From SHLQ01 sp964494395 (GTDB taxonomy: Bacteria; Actinomycetota; Acidimicrobiia; Acidimicrobiales; SHLQ01), in contig CAZBTI010000066.1 of assembly GCA_964494395.1 (NCBI GenBank), positions 1 through 18,866 on the forward strand: DNA of 18,866 nt, written 5' to 3'. Shown one piece after another: positions 1 to 6,312 of this stretch. The notes beneath the pieces were generated by a model. It was not told where the DNA came from. It searched no databases and worked only from the letters and a program-made list of their open reading frames with translations. A program made the translations under genes and the position numbers. Position 1 is the first letter of the stretch, and the number at the start of each line of letters is the position of its first letter.

Positions 1-727
1 TTCGACAGACCAATCGCTTTCCCGTCGAGAGAGCGCAACTTCGACCAGAACGAGCGTATTCGGGGCTGCTGCGTGGGTGGCTGAGGTCTCGGGCTAGGCG
101 GTGCTCGGCTCCTGTCCAGTGGGCGGCTTCGTGTAGGCGGACTGCCCATGACTGCTCGAGGTCGTCGAACTGGTGGTGGCTGGGGACGTGGACTTGGTCG
201 GTGGCGGGCCGGTAGAACGCTCGGTCGGATCCTTCGATGAGATCGATTCGCAGGTTGGCGAAGAACGTTTCGACGTGAGGGATCGGGTCGTGGTGGATTG
301 GGGTGAATCCGTCTGGCTTGGGTGCGGCGTCGGGGTCGGTTAGCTGTTCGCTGTTGAACACTCGGAACCCAACGGGGAAGGCTCGTTTGCGTGATTTGGG
401 GTCGTTCTCGTCCCGGTCCTTGATGACCCATCGGAACAACGTGGTTGAGCGCTGGCCTTTGGCGACTTGGCAATCAACCGATTCCCATTGCTTGTAGGTG
501 GCCCATTGGCTTGAGGCGTATCCTGCGTCGGTGGCGGCGAAGAACAAGAAGAGGATGTTTGACCCTTGGTAGTAGTTGCCGGTGGTGGCGTTGCTGGGGG
601 CCAGGTGGTCGGCGGTGCCGGTCCGGTGCCAGGGGAGTGCGGGGCCGGGGTCGGTGTAGTCACGTGACTCGATGGCCTCGATGAGCGTTGCGGTGATCTT
701 CTCGCTGAGTGCGTTCAACTTCGTCAT
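1..727 (-). CDS. ArdC-type antirestriction protein, C-terminus cut by window edge
   Basis: The 242 visible residues match the ArdC layout. The N-terminal ssDNA-binding domain includes the stretch NATTGNYYQGSNILFLFF followed by YASSQWATYKQW and QVAKGQRST. The metallopeptidase-like domain carries the zinc motif HEAAHWTG and the following EHRLARDL. ArdC proteins protect incoming plasmid DNA from host restriction and bind single-stranded DNA during conjugative entry, so the gene suggests a plasmid or integrated conjugative element. The ATG at 727 has an AAAGGA ribosome site six bases upstream. The end near the edge is odd: after SPEYA the frame reads RSGRSCALS, unlike the usual EELV-E--A helix. 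A different frame there reads LVEVALSRRESDW, so a frameshift around 45-50 or a sequence error is possible. Family is clear; intactness is not. Confidence 0.88.
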   Translation of the reverse strand, partial: MTKLNALSEKITATLIEAIESRDYTDPGPALPWHRTGTADHLAPSNATTGNYYQGSNILFLFFAATDAGYASSQWATYKQWESVDCQVAKGQRSTTLFRWVIKDRDENDPKSRKRAFPVGFRVFNSEQLTDPDAAPKPDGFTPIHHDPIPHVETFFANLRIDLIEGSDRAFYRPATDQVHVPSHHQFDDLEQSWAVRLHEAAHWTGAEHRLARDLSHPRSSPEYARSGRSCALSTGKRLVCR

Positions 728-978
728 GGCGTCCTTTGTGGTCAATTCCCACCCACCCACGGCGGGGGGTGCTCTCTATGGGCGATCCAAAGCGAGCCCT
801 GGGGTCAACTGGTCGTGCCAGCGGCAGCGCAGCGCTACCGCTGGGCCGATCACCGAAAGTTGTTGCAGTTCTGGCTGGGCGCGGCGTAGCCGTTTGCCCA
901 TGCCATTGAGCAGAGCGCGAGAAGTTTCGGTGGCTTGCCGGTTGAGCTCGCTAAGGGCGCTGCTTTGGCAACCAAGAG

Positions 979-1008
979 AAAAAACAAAGCGAACCCCGTG
1001 AGGGGTTC
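979..1008 (-). terminator. Rho-independent terminator
   Basis: Read on the minus strand, a perfect 7-bp stem (GAACCCC with GGGGTTC, loop TCAC) is followed by GCTTTGTTTTTTC. It lies about 100 bases beyond the stop of the DUF3560 gene and should end that transcript before ArdC, which then needs its own promoter. Confidence 0.75.
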
Positions 1009-1056
1009 ACGTCATAGGTGGGGGAGATAGGTGGCTCGTGGTGTGCGGTTGTTTGA

Positions 1057-1092
1057 CCGGCCGCTACCGAAGGAGACGGTGGTAGCGGCCGG
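1057..1092. repeat. Long perfect hairpin after the DUF3560 gene
   Basis: A 12-bp perfect inverted repeat, CCGGCCGCTACC with GGTAGCGGCCGG, flanks a 12-base loop. It begins 15 bases after the DUF3560 stop. No T-run follows on either strand, so on its own it is more likely an mRNA 3' stabilising structure or a protein site than a terminator. The true terminator lies further on at 979-1008. Confidence 0.6.
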
Positions 1093-1107
1093 CCAGGAGA
1101 TGCCGGG

Positions 1108-1959
1108 TTACTCGTGGACGATCAGTTCATCGAGGTTTTCGGCGAGGCGTGTGATTGCTCGGAGTGCGTTGGGCGTGATCTTGCGGACGTACCGTTGATC
1201 TCGTCGGGACCAGTTGAACCCGCCTTGGCTCCGGATTTTGGAGAAGGACTCTCGGGTGAGTCGTCCTTCGATTTCGAGGAAGATCCTTCCGGCGTCGTAG
1301 TCGACCCACATTTGCCAGTTGTCGCCTTCCCATTCGCCTTCGATGGCCTCGGATTCGTTCATCTGGTTGAGGTCGTCGATGCGTTGTTGGATGCGTCGTG
1401 CGTTGGCTGTCCGGTTGGAGAGTTCGAATGATGCGAACCCGACCCTGCCGGTGAACTCGATGGTCACTGCCTTTGTGGCGTAGTCGCCGTAGCCAGCTGC
1501 TTCGAGGTCGTCGATTATTGCTTGCCGGGGTTCGGGCCATGTTGGGCCGGGCATGTTCTTGGGGCAGTGCTTGCGAACGATTCGGTTGACGGCTTTGATG
1601 TCGTCTCGCTCTTGGTTGATGCGAGCGAGTTTGGCTTCGAGTTGGGGAACGGCGTTTGGGTCGTCGGAAGCTACCCCGCCGTTACCGATCGATTGGGCTC
1701 GTCGTTCGAGCTCGTCGGCGGCGATCTGTTTTCTGTGGCCTCGATCCCATTTGGCGGACTGCTTTGCTCTTCGGTTGCGATCGGATCGTTCGCTGTGATG
1801 GCCGATAAGGATTGGCTGGCCTTGTAGGCCGGCGAAGAACGTGCGGGCTGAGTCGGCTTCGGCTTCGCCTTGGGCTCGCAGTTTTGAAGAAGCGGCCGCG
1901 AGGCGTTCTCGTTTGGCGGTTTGGCGCTCGTCGTAGGTTGATGGTTCGGGTGTCCCCAT
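1108..1959 (-). CDS. DUF3560-domain protein
   Basis: This 283-aa protein carries the DUF3560 hallmark at residues 48-57 (QPILIGHHSE), followed by basic and helical segments and RAQSIGNGGVASDDPNAV at 87-104. A C-terminal half continues with EFTGRVGFASFEL and GGFNWSRRDQRYVR. DUF3560 proteins are common on actinobacterial and proteobacterial plasmids and genomic islands; their biochemical role is not established. The frame stays open to 2145, but the start is placed at the ATG at 1959 because AAGGAG lies just upstream and the longer N-terminus would read through the shared leader repeat at 2036-2066. It ends before a hairpin and a terminator, so it is probably a single-gene transcript. Confidence 0.85.
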   Translation of the reverse strand: MGTPEPSTYDERQTAKRERLAAASSKLRAQGEAEADSARTFFAGLQGQPILIGHHSERSDRNRRAKQSAKWDRGHRKQIAADELERRAQSIGNGGVASDDPNAVPQLEAKLARINQERDDIKAVNRIVRKHCPKNMPGPTWPEPRQAIIDDLEAAGYGDYATKAVTIEFTGRVGFASFELSNRTANARRIQQRIDDLNQMNESEAIEGEWEGDNWQMWVDYDAGRIFLEIEGRLTRESFSKIRSQGGFNWSRRDQRYVRKITPNALRAITRLAENLDELIVHE

Positions 1960-2279
1960 GTGGTTTGCTCCTTGTGATGTGGGGTGGTTGGTGCAGCCGT
2001 CTCGGCACCGATCACGGTCGGGAACGGAGGGCGGTGGAGCACCCGCAGCGAAGCGAGGATGAACGACCTCCGCAGTGAGCGTCCTGTCGGTGCAGGCTGA
2101 GCAGCCGACCCCCCACGTCGGAGCAGGCTCGGGCATCGGGGCCAAATACGGCTCGATTGGGACGCTTTTGAGGGACCGTAGAGCGATTCTGCGCTCGTTC
2201 CGGGGGCTAGACCCTCACTATTTGGGTCTGAAAAGGGACCGAATTGGGACCATATCGACTGTCAGGGTGGCGTGACACA
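1960..2279. other. Divergent intergenic region between DUF3560 and peptidase genes
   Basis: This region must hold outward-facing promoters for the minus-strand DUF3560 gene and the plus-strand peptidase gene. It contains leader repeat copy A (2036-2066). It also contains a 6-bp hairpin, AGACCC at 2209-2214 with GGGTCT at 2224-2229, and a string of related TTGGGAC/GGGACC words between 2157 and 2251. No -35/-10 pair is convincing and I see no protein-like frame here. Confidence 0.4.
2036..2066 (-). repeat. Shared leader repeat, copy A
   Basis: First of three copies of a ~31-base element; the other two are at 3923-3954 and 5589-5619. Read on the minus strand it begins TCGTTCATCCTCGCTTCGCT and ends in GTGCTCC. 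Its downstream edge is 76 bases from the DUF3560 start codon at 1959. Position and orientation suggest a promoter-proximal or 5'-leader control element. Confidence 0.65.
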
Positions 2280-2816
2280 ATGGGTTCAATGAGTTCGGGA
2301 CGTACGGTGATTGCGGCAGTGACTGTGTTGGGCGCGGTCGCTGTTGTGCTGCGTCATGGTGACAGTCCGCTGACTGCGGTTGGTCTTGTGGGCGCGGTTG
2401 TGGTGCTCGGTGTGCTTGCCGACATTGACTTTCGTACGTTCCGATTGCCGAACAACATTGTTGGGCCGTTTGCGATTACGACGTTCGGTTGGTTGTTTGT
2501 GGCGGCGTTGGTTGCCGGTGAGTGGCAACGTTTGGTGGCTGCGGTGCTGATCGGTGTTTTGTGGGCTGGTGTGTTGTTGGTTGGCTCGATGGTTGGCCAT
2601 GTAGGGATGGGAGACGTGAAGTTGGCGTTTCCGATCGGCATGATTGTGGGTTGGTTGGGCCTCAATGCGTTCTTGGTGTCGCTGGTGGTTGCTGTGGTTT
2701 CGAGCGGGCTTGTGGGCCTGGTGGTAGCAGTGGCAGTGAAGAAGCGTTCGGAGTGGCCCGAAATTCCGTATGGTCCGTTCTTGGCGTTGGGTGCTGTTGC
2801 GGGGATGGCTATTTAG
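2280..2816 (+). CDS. Type A24 prepilin peptidase (TadV/CpaA-like)
   Basis: This 178-aa membrane protein has the two catalytic aspartate motifs of the A24 family. D50 lies in DIDFRTFRLPN and D112 in GMGDVKL. About six hydrophobic segments are visible. The N-terminal methyltransferase domain of PilD/ComC enzymes is absent, so it resembles the small peptidases of Tad or Flp pilus systems. These cut leader peptides from prepilins at the cytoplasmic face of the membrane. No pilin or pilus assembly gene is in the window. The ATG at 2280 was chosen over an in-frame upstream start at 2244; the ATG at 2289 is also possible, and no strong ribosome site separates them. It overlaps the convergent ComF-like gene by 8 bases at their stops. 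It is the only plus-strand gene in the left segment. Confidence 0.85.
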   Translation: MGSMSSGRTVIAAVTVLGAVAVVLRHGDSPLTAVGLVGAVVVLGVLADIDFRTFRLPNNIVGPFAITTFGWLFVAALVAGEWQRLVAAVLIGVLWAGVLLVGSMVGHVGMGDVKLAFPIGMIVGWLGLNAFLVSLVVAVVSSGLVGLVVAVAVKKRSEWPEIPYGPFLALGAVAGMAI

Positions 2817-3405
2817 CGGCGTTGAAGATCGGGTGTTCGGGTGCGTATTGAGGATTGATACGCCGACCAATGGCGGCGATCCCGGTGACGGTTGCGCCTG
2901 CTTCGATGAGTGCGTGGGCTGCTGATTGTGCGGTGGAGCCGGTGACGTAGGCGTCCTCGAGGACCAGGAGCGGTGGTGATTCGGTGAGGCCGGTGATGGT
3001 TCGGAACCGGCCGGGGTCGGCGATCCGTTCGGCTCGTGGATAGCGGGGTTGGAGTGTGTGGATTGGGTTGAGCCCGGCGCTGGTTGCGACGTCGTGTAGA
3101 TGGTTGTGGCGTCGGGTACTGGGCACGGTGGTCACGGTGACGCCGGTAGGGATGAGGGGTTTGAGTTGTTGTGCGAGTCGGACGGTGAGTGCTTGCTGGG
3201 ATGGAATGAAGTCGGGTGATGTTTCGTCTTTGTAGGCGTGTAGTGCGTCTCGAAGGGGATGTTGTCGGTCGAAGAGCGGTAGGGCGAGGACGGGCACCGG
3301 GAGATGACCGAGCCGATCTCGATGGGAAAGACAGTTGTGGCAGAGAGAGTGGTGTCCGCTGAGGCTGTCGTGACAGAGCCGGCAGATTGGGAATCCGTTA
3401 GACAT
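2809..3405 (-). CDS. ComF-family phosphoribosyltransferase-like protein
   Basis: The 198-aa protein has the ComF arrangement. An N-terminal zinc-finger pair (C8-x2-C11 and C22-x2-C25) is followed by a type I phosphoribosyltransferase fold. The PRPP-loop equivalent is at residues 147-158 (LVLEDAYVTGST). Canonical members have two acidic residues and TTG(A/S)T here; this one has ED followed by AYVTGST, so PRPP binding may be altered. ComF proteins act in DNA uptake during natural transformation in Bacillus and Haemophilus, but the family is broad. Its ATG lies inside the last codons of the upstream gene (ATGTCTAA overlap, 8 bases), implying translational coupling. At its 3' end it overlaps the convergent prepilin peptidase. 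Confidence 0.82.
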   Translation of the reverse strand: MSNGFPICRLCHDSLSGHHSLCHNCLSHRDRLGHLPVPVLALPLFDRQHPLRDALHAYKDETSPDFIPSQQALTVRLAQQLKPLIPTGVTVTTVPSTRRHNHLHDVATSAGLNPIHTLQPRYPRAERIADPGRFRTITGLTESPPLLVLEDAYVTGSTAQSAAHALIEAGATVTGIAAIGRRINPQYAPEHPIFNAAK

Positions 3406-3850
3406 ATTGGGCTACCCGCTTCCGTGGTGAGTTGTGCGGTGCGTTTGGGTCAAGTGGCGGGTGGATGTGTTGTAGATGCGGCGGCAGTCGTTCGTAGCGG
3501 TACTTGGAGAGGGTGGGTAGTGCAGCAGCGATGGTGTAGGTGTCCCATCCGGTTTGCTCGATGATTTCGTAGTAGCTGAGTCGATTCACTCTGGACATAA
3601 GGCGGCGTCTGCTCCCAATCCCGATGCCTTTGCCGAAGGGGTGGATGGGTACGTGGGCGTATGGGGTTCGGGCACTGTTGGCGATCGGCGTATAGAGACG
3701 ACCGAGATTGCGGAGAATCGAGATTGATGTCGGTCCAAGAACTGGAAGCCAAAACACTTCGACGTACTCGCTGGTGAGGCTGTGTTCGGCCCGTGGCATG
3801 TGTTCGGGATCGAAGGTGATTGTTAGTCGGCTGGGTGGTGCTTCGTGCAT
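3398..3850 (-). CDS. Unknown protein coupled to ComF-like gene
   Basis: This 150-aa protein contains EYVEVFWLPVLGPTSISILR, then a region rich in small and basic residues with GKGIGIGSRRRLMSRVNRL and SYYEIIEQTGWDTYTIAAAL. The layout resembles small proteins I have seen on actinobacterial plasmids and islands that may bind DNA through a winged-helix-like fold; this is an impression, not a family call. The frame opens upstream to 3958. The ATG at 3850 was chosen because GAAAGG precedes it and because the upstream extension would translate the shared leader repeat (copy B). It is first in a two-gene unit with the ComF-like gene. Confidence 0.75.
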   Translation of the reverse strand: MHEAPPSRLTITFDPEHMPRAEHSLTSEYVEVFWLPVLGPTSISILRNLGRLYTPIANSARTPYAHVPIHPFGKGIGIGSRRRLMSRVNRLSYYEIIEQTGWDTYTIAAALPTLSKYRYERLPPHLQHIHPPLDPNAPHNSPRKRVAQYV

Positions 3851-3922
3851 GGTGTGGCCCTTTCGTGGCGACGTGGCTGTTGGTAGGGCCGTTGCCCGCA
3901 GGGGCACCAAACGAAGGTTGGT

Positions 3923-3954
3923 GGAGCGCCCGCAAGCGAAGCGCGGACGAACGA
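3923..3954 (-). repeat. Shared leader repeat, copy B
   Basis: Second copy of the leader element, with one extra base relative to copies A and C (GCTTGCGG in place of GCTGCGG). Its downstream edge is 72 bases from the start codon at 3850. The single-base insertion breaks any shared reading frame, which favours a DNA- or RNA-level role over a conserved leader peptide. Confidence 0.65.
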
Positions 3955-3993
3955 CCATCGCAGTGCGGTGAGCTCGCTCCGGTGGTTAACGCG

Positions 3994-4056
3994 GGAGCCT
4001 GTAGCGCAGCGAAGGGCGAGCGCCCATCGGGGCGGCGGTCCGCTGTGGCAGGCTCC
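3994..4056. repeat. Inverted repeat upstream of leader copy B
   Basis: GGAGCCTG at 3994-4001 is repeated inverted as CAGGCTCC at 4049-4056, with a smaller palindrome GGGCGAGCGCCC at 4014-4025 inside. It could mark the 3' end of the small-gene operon that ends at 4238. No T-run follows on the minus strand, so it is not a classical terminator. Confidence 0.45.
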
Positions 4057-4129
4057 GTAACCCAACAGACGGGTCGCTAAAGGGTCGCTGCAGGATCAAC
4101 CCAGCCGACAGGGGCAATGGGCTCCGGGT

Positions 4130-4237
4130 TCAGCTCGGGCGATAGCGTTCCTGCCAGCCGAGGTACACGCTGGTTAGCGCGCAGTTAGTGCATTCGCCTT
4201 GACCGTCGTCTGAGAGCCAGCGTGTTTTCTCGGCGTG
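4130..4237 (-). other. In-frame coding-like extension after the TAA of the 103-aa gene
   Basis: Directly after the TAA at 4238-4240, the same frame continues for 35 codons to a TGA at 4130-4132. It encodes a peptide containing KTRWLSDDGQGECTNCAL and YLGWQERYRPS. The CTNC pair and balanced codon use look protein-like, but there is no start codon of its own. It may be the original C-terminus of the preceding gene cut by a nonsense mutation, or chance. Confidence 0.25.
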
Positions 4238-4549
4238 TTACCAGGCTGTTTCGACTAGGAAGGGGTGCGGCTCGATCGAGAGCAGTACGAAGTGGTGACG
4301 TTCGGTGACGTTGGCGAGGATGTTGACGTTGGTACGGAAGACCCTTATTGACACGAGGTGGTCGGGGTCGGTCTTGGCGGTGTCAACGGTGGTTCCGTTG
4401 TTGTTGAGGGCGGCGGTGCGCCATGCGGCCTCGACGGCGAGCACGGTGAGGGTGTTGACTCCGTGCCGATCTCGGGCGATCTGTTCCCAGTTGTCCCATG
4501 TTTGGAGACTGCGAACGAGGAGAGGTTCGCTGCTTGGTTCGATTGTCAT
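4238..4549 (-). CDS. Small unknown protein, 103 aa
   Basis: I do not recognise this protein. It has a normal mix of residues (WDNWEQIARDRHGVNTLTV, then LAVEAAWRTAAL and ILANVTERHHFVLLSIEPH), consistent with a small alpha/beta domain. The ATG at 4549 follows the stop of the previous gene by 9 bases. It is last of four small genes on the minus strand and has a weak ribosome site, so coupling to the upstream gene is likely. The coding-like continuation beyond its TAA is listed separately. Confidence 0.7.
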   Translation of the reverse strand: MTIEPSSEPLLVRSLQTWDNWEQIARDRHGVNTLTVLAVEAAWRTAALNNNGTTVDTAKTDPDHLVSIRVFRTNVNILANVTERHHFVLLSIEPHPFLVETAW

Positions 4550-4558
4550 GGCCGGTGG

Positions 4559-4759
4559 CTATGAGGCGCGAGAGGTGGGCAGGTCGTCGCCGGGGTCTTG
4601 GTCCTCGGCGCGGTGTGAGTCGGCGGCGAGGCGGGCCATGCGGGCGCGCATCTCATCGGTGACGATGATCCCGGCGTCTTGTGCGCTGGAGATTTCGTAT
4701 CCGAATTCGATTTTTTCTCGGTGTGCCATGTGACTGTTTCTGTCTGCTTGGTTGTTCAT
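4559..4759 (-). CDS. Small unknown protein, 66 aa
   Basis: This short, charged protein contains HREKIEFGYEISSAQDAG and DEMRARMARLAADSHRA, which suggests one helix and a flexible acidic tail. The ATG at 4759 is preceded by AAAGGA at good spacing; an internal ATG at residue 11 is an alternative. No family is recognised. It sits between two other small genes on the same strand and is probably co-transcribed with them. Confidence 0.65.
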   Translation of the reverse strand: MNNQADRNSHMAHREKIEFGYEISSAQDAGIIVTDEMRARMARLAADSHRAEDQDPGDDLPTSRAS

Positions 4760-4835
4760 TGTATCTGTCCTTTCGTTGTCTGTCTGTAGAGGGTGTCCGC
4801 TGGGGGTGTTGGGCCCGCAGCGGACGGCCGGGCGG

Positions 4836-5231
4836 CTAGCGCACTTCCCGATGGGCTAACCGTTCGGCGATTGGTGTTGCGAGGTGTTTGGCTCGCTCGA
4901 TGGCTTGGTGGAGTTCTTGGATGGTTGTTTCGCCGTTGGCGTAGGCGAGTGTTTCGATGAGTAGGGACGTGACGGCGAGCTGGTGGACGGGTAGCGATGC
5001 GGATTCGCTGATGGTTGGCCGGTAGGTGTTGAGGAGGTCGTCGAGTTGGTCGTAGGTGGGCCGCTCGATGGGCTCTTCGTGGGTGACGACTTTGTCGATT
5101 CGGTGGATGTTGTCTGAGTCGCAGAAGTTGTCGTATACGAGGTCGCCGATCCCTTCGGGGTCGAATACGTCGGAGTCGCCACTTTCGTAGTGGATGGCGA
5201 CGACGAAGTGTTGGGCGTTGGTGTTGGTCAT
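4836..5231 (-). CDS. Unknown acidic protein, 131 aa
   Basis: The N-terminal half (HFVVAIHYESGDSDVFDPEG) looks like beta strands. The C-terminal half (LAVTSLLIETLAYANGETT and IQELHQAIERAKHLATPIAE) looks helical. No known domain is recognised. The frame is open upstream to 5279, but the ATG at 5231 has AGGAG seven bases before it and is preferred. It follows the 90-aa Cys-rich gene by 13 bases and belongs to the same small-gene unit. Confidence 0.75.
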   Translation of the reverse strand: MTNTNAQHFVVAIHYESGDSDVFDPEGIGDLVYDNFCDSDNIHRIDKVVTHEEPIERPTYDQLDDLLNTYRPTISESASLPVHQLAVTSLLIETLAYANGETTIQELHQAIERAKHLATPIAERLAHREVR

Positions 5232-5244
5232 TGGATGTCTCCTG

Positions 5245-5517
5245 TTAGTAGGGGTTGATTTGGTAGCGATGGCCGGCACCGATGTGGGTTTGTGAGCAGA
5301 CCCAGCAGTTCCAGTAGCCGGGGTGGTCGATGGACCCGATGGGGGAGTCGGTGGTGAGCAGTTCGATGGCTGCGGTTCGGGACTGGCTGCCGCAGGCGTT
5401 GGCCAGGTGCTCGTCGTAGGTTTGGCAGTCGCATATGGCGGTTTCGTCTCCGTTGGCTGCGACGACGGCGCATTGGTGGCACACGGCCACGTCGTGGTGT
5501 GTTGCTGCGATGGTCAT
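5245..5517 (-). CDS. Small Cys-rich, zinc-ribbon-like protein, 90 aa
   Basis: Cysteine pairs are spaced like metal-binding knuckles: CHQC near the N-terminus, CDC in the middle and CWVC near the C-terminus, followed by THIGAGHRYQI. This suggests a small zinc-binding protein; the partner or substrate is unknown. The ATG at 5517 has GGGAG seven bases upstream. It is first gene of the four-gene unit running to 4238, and leader repeat copy C lies 71 bases upstream of its start. Confidence 0.72.
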   Translation of the reverse strand: MTIAATHHDVAVCHQCAVVAANGDETAICDCQTYDEHLANACGSQSRTAAIELLTTDSPIGSIDHPGYWNCWVCSQTHIGAGHRYQINPY

Positions 5518-6024
5518 GTCTGTCTCCCTTGGGTGGTGCGTTGGTTGATGGGGACCGATCAGCGCCGCCGTGAGGGTTCACGCAATTTGGAGCGCCCGCA
5601 GCGCAGCGAGGACGAACGATGTTGCGGGGTTCTGAGTGGTGGTGCAGGCTCCCCGTCTTTCAACCGGCGCACCATCGGGAGGCAGGTTCATCGCGGCGTT
5701 TCCACACCGGGACCGTCCACTCACCGCCCTCGCCCGGCGCGGGGCATTGCCTATGGGCTAACCCCAGACGGGATTCGCTTCGACCACCAGTAGAAGAAGC
5801 AAGCTCGCCACAGTTCTATGTCTGGTCGGTGGTTGCTAGCCGTAGATCCCGGATCGGTAGCCCCAACGACAACGAAGCCCGCAGGGGTTCTCGATTAACG
5901 GCAGGTCACCGGAATGCGGACGACCTGCAAAGGTCACATTTCGAACTTTTCGCTCGGTTCGTTACCCGTCGGGCGGTTCTCGATGACTCCTATTGGGCAA
6001 CGGCCCGTAGAGACGGAGGAAGTG
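5518..6024. other. Divergent intergenic region, about 500 bases
   Basis: This region separates the minus-strand small-gene unit from the plus-strand HTH pair. It holds leader repeat copy C (5589-5619). It also has a 7-bp inverted repeat, GCAGGTC at 5901-5907 with GACCTGC at 5922-5928, and a direct repeat GGTTCTCGAT at 5886-5895 and 5975-5984. Long plus-strand frames cross it but encode Arg/Ser/His-rich peptides without a start context, and I reject them as genes. The repeats near 5886-5984 could be operator sites for the HTH protein encoded downstream; that is a guess. Confidence 0.4.
5589..5619 (-). repeat. Shared leader repeat, copy C
   Basis: Third copy of the leader element. On the minus strand it begins TCGTTCGTCCTCGCTGCGCT and ends in GCGCTCC, 71 bases from the start codon at 5517. 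It differs from copies A and B at only a few positions. Confidence 0.65.
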
Positions 6025-6312
6025 ATGGGGTTACGCAGACGGCGTACGAGAGGTGTGGTGCCTGAGGTGGAAACGTTGTGCGTCAGCGCAGGCGATGTGA
6101 TGGCGGGTTCGATCGATCGCGGTGAACTTGACGCCGTGTTCGACCGTGGCGGTCATGATGCGGTGTTGTCGAGTCTTCGCCGATCGTGGTCCGATGGAGA
6201 GATCTACTCGGTGAGTGCGGGTTGGCGACTGTGGGAGTCCACGTTGACTGCGAAGTCGTCTGCGGGCGCTCTTGTGTTTGCTGTCGTTGACAATGCGAAG
6301 GCACGACGATGA
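6025..6312 (+). CDS. Unknown protein, 95 aa, partner of HTH protein
   Basis: I do not recognise a family. The N-terminus is strongly basic (MGLRRRRTRG). It continues with VMAGSIDRGELDAVFDRGG and a C-terminal part with YSVSAGWRLWESTL. The ATG at 6025 was chosen because GGAGGAA lies just upstream; the frame is open from 5914. Its stop overlaps the start of the next gene (ATGA, 6309-6312), so the two are coupled and probably act together. Confidence 0.65.
   Translation: MGLRRRRTRGVVPEVETLCVSAGDVMAGSIDRGELDAVFDRGGHDAVLSSLRRSWSDGEIYSVSAGWRLWESTLTAKSSAGALVFAVVDNAKARR

Larger units (their letters stand above)
728..1107. other. Spacer with possible small ORF remnant
   Basis: This 380-base stretch separates the ArdC start from the DUF3560 stop. 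On the minus strand one frame is open from the terminator at about 970 down to a TAG at 776-778. It encodes a helix-like peptide containing LSELNRQATETSRALL and MGKRLRRAQPELQQL. Codon choice looks gene-like, but there is no credible start codon or ribosome site; the only ATG, at 901, would give 41 residues. It could be the tail of a truncated gene. The stretch also holds a hairpin at 818-844 (CCAGCGG paired with CCGCTGG), the terminator at 979-1008 and a second hairpin at 1057-1092, listed separately. Confidence 0.3.

Noticed and set aside
1057..1092. Strong hairpin as transcription terminator
   Set aside because: No T-run on either strand; a canonical terminator lies about 50 bases further on.
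2036..2066. Conserved leader peptide encoded by the shared repeat (VV-PR-AAGA-like)
   Set aside because: Frames differ between copies, copy B has a one-base insertion, and no consistent start codon precedes it.
2036..5619. Leader repeats as a CRISPR array
   Set aside because: Copies are more than 1.5 kb apart, separated by genes, with no regular spacers.
5323..6065. Two long plus-strand frames across the region upstream of the HTH pair
   Set aside because: They begin antisense to the Cys-rich gene or run through leader repeat C, give Arg/Ser/Gly/His-rich peptides and lack starts with ribosome sites.
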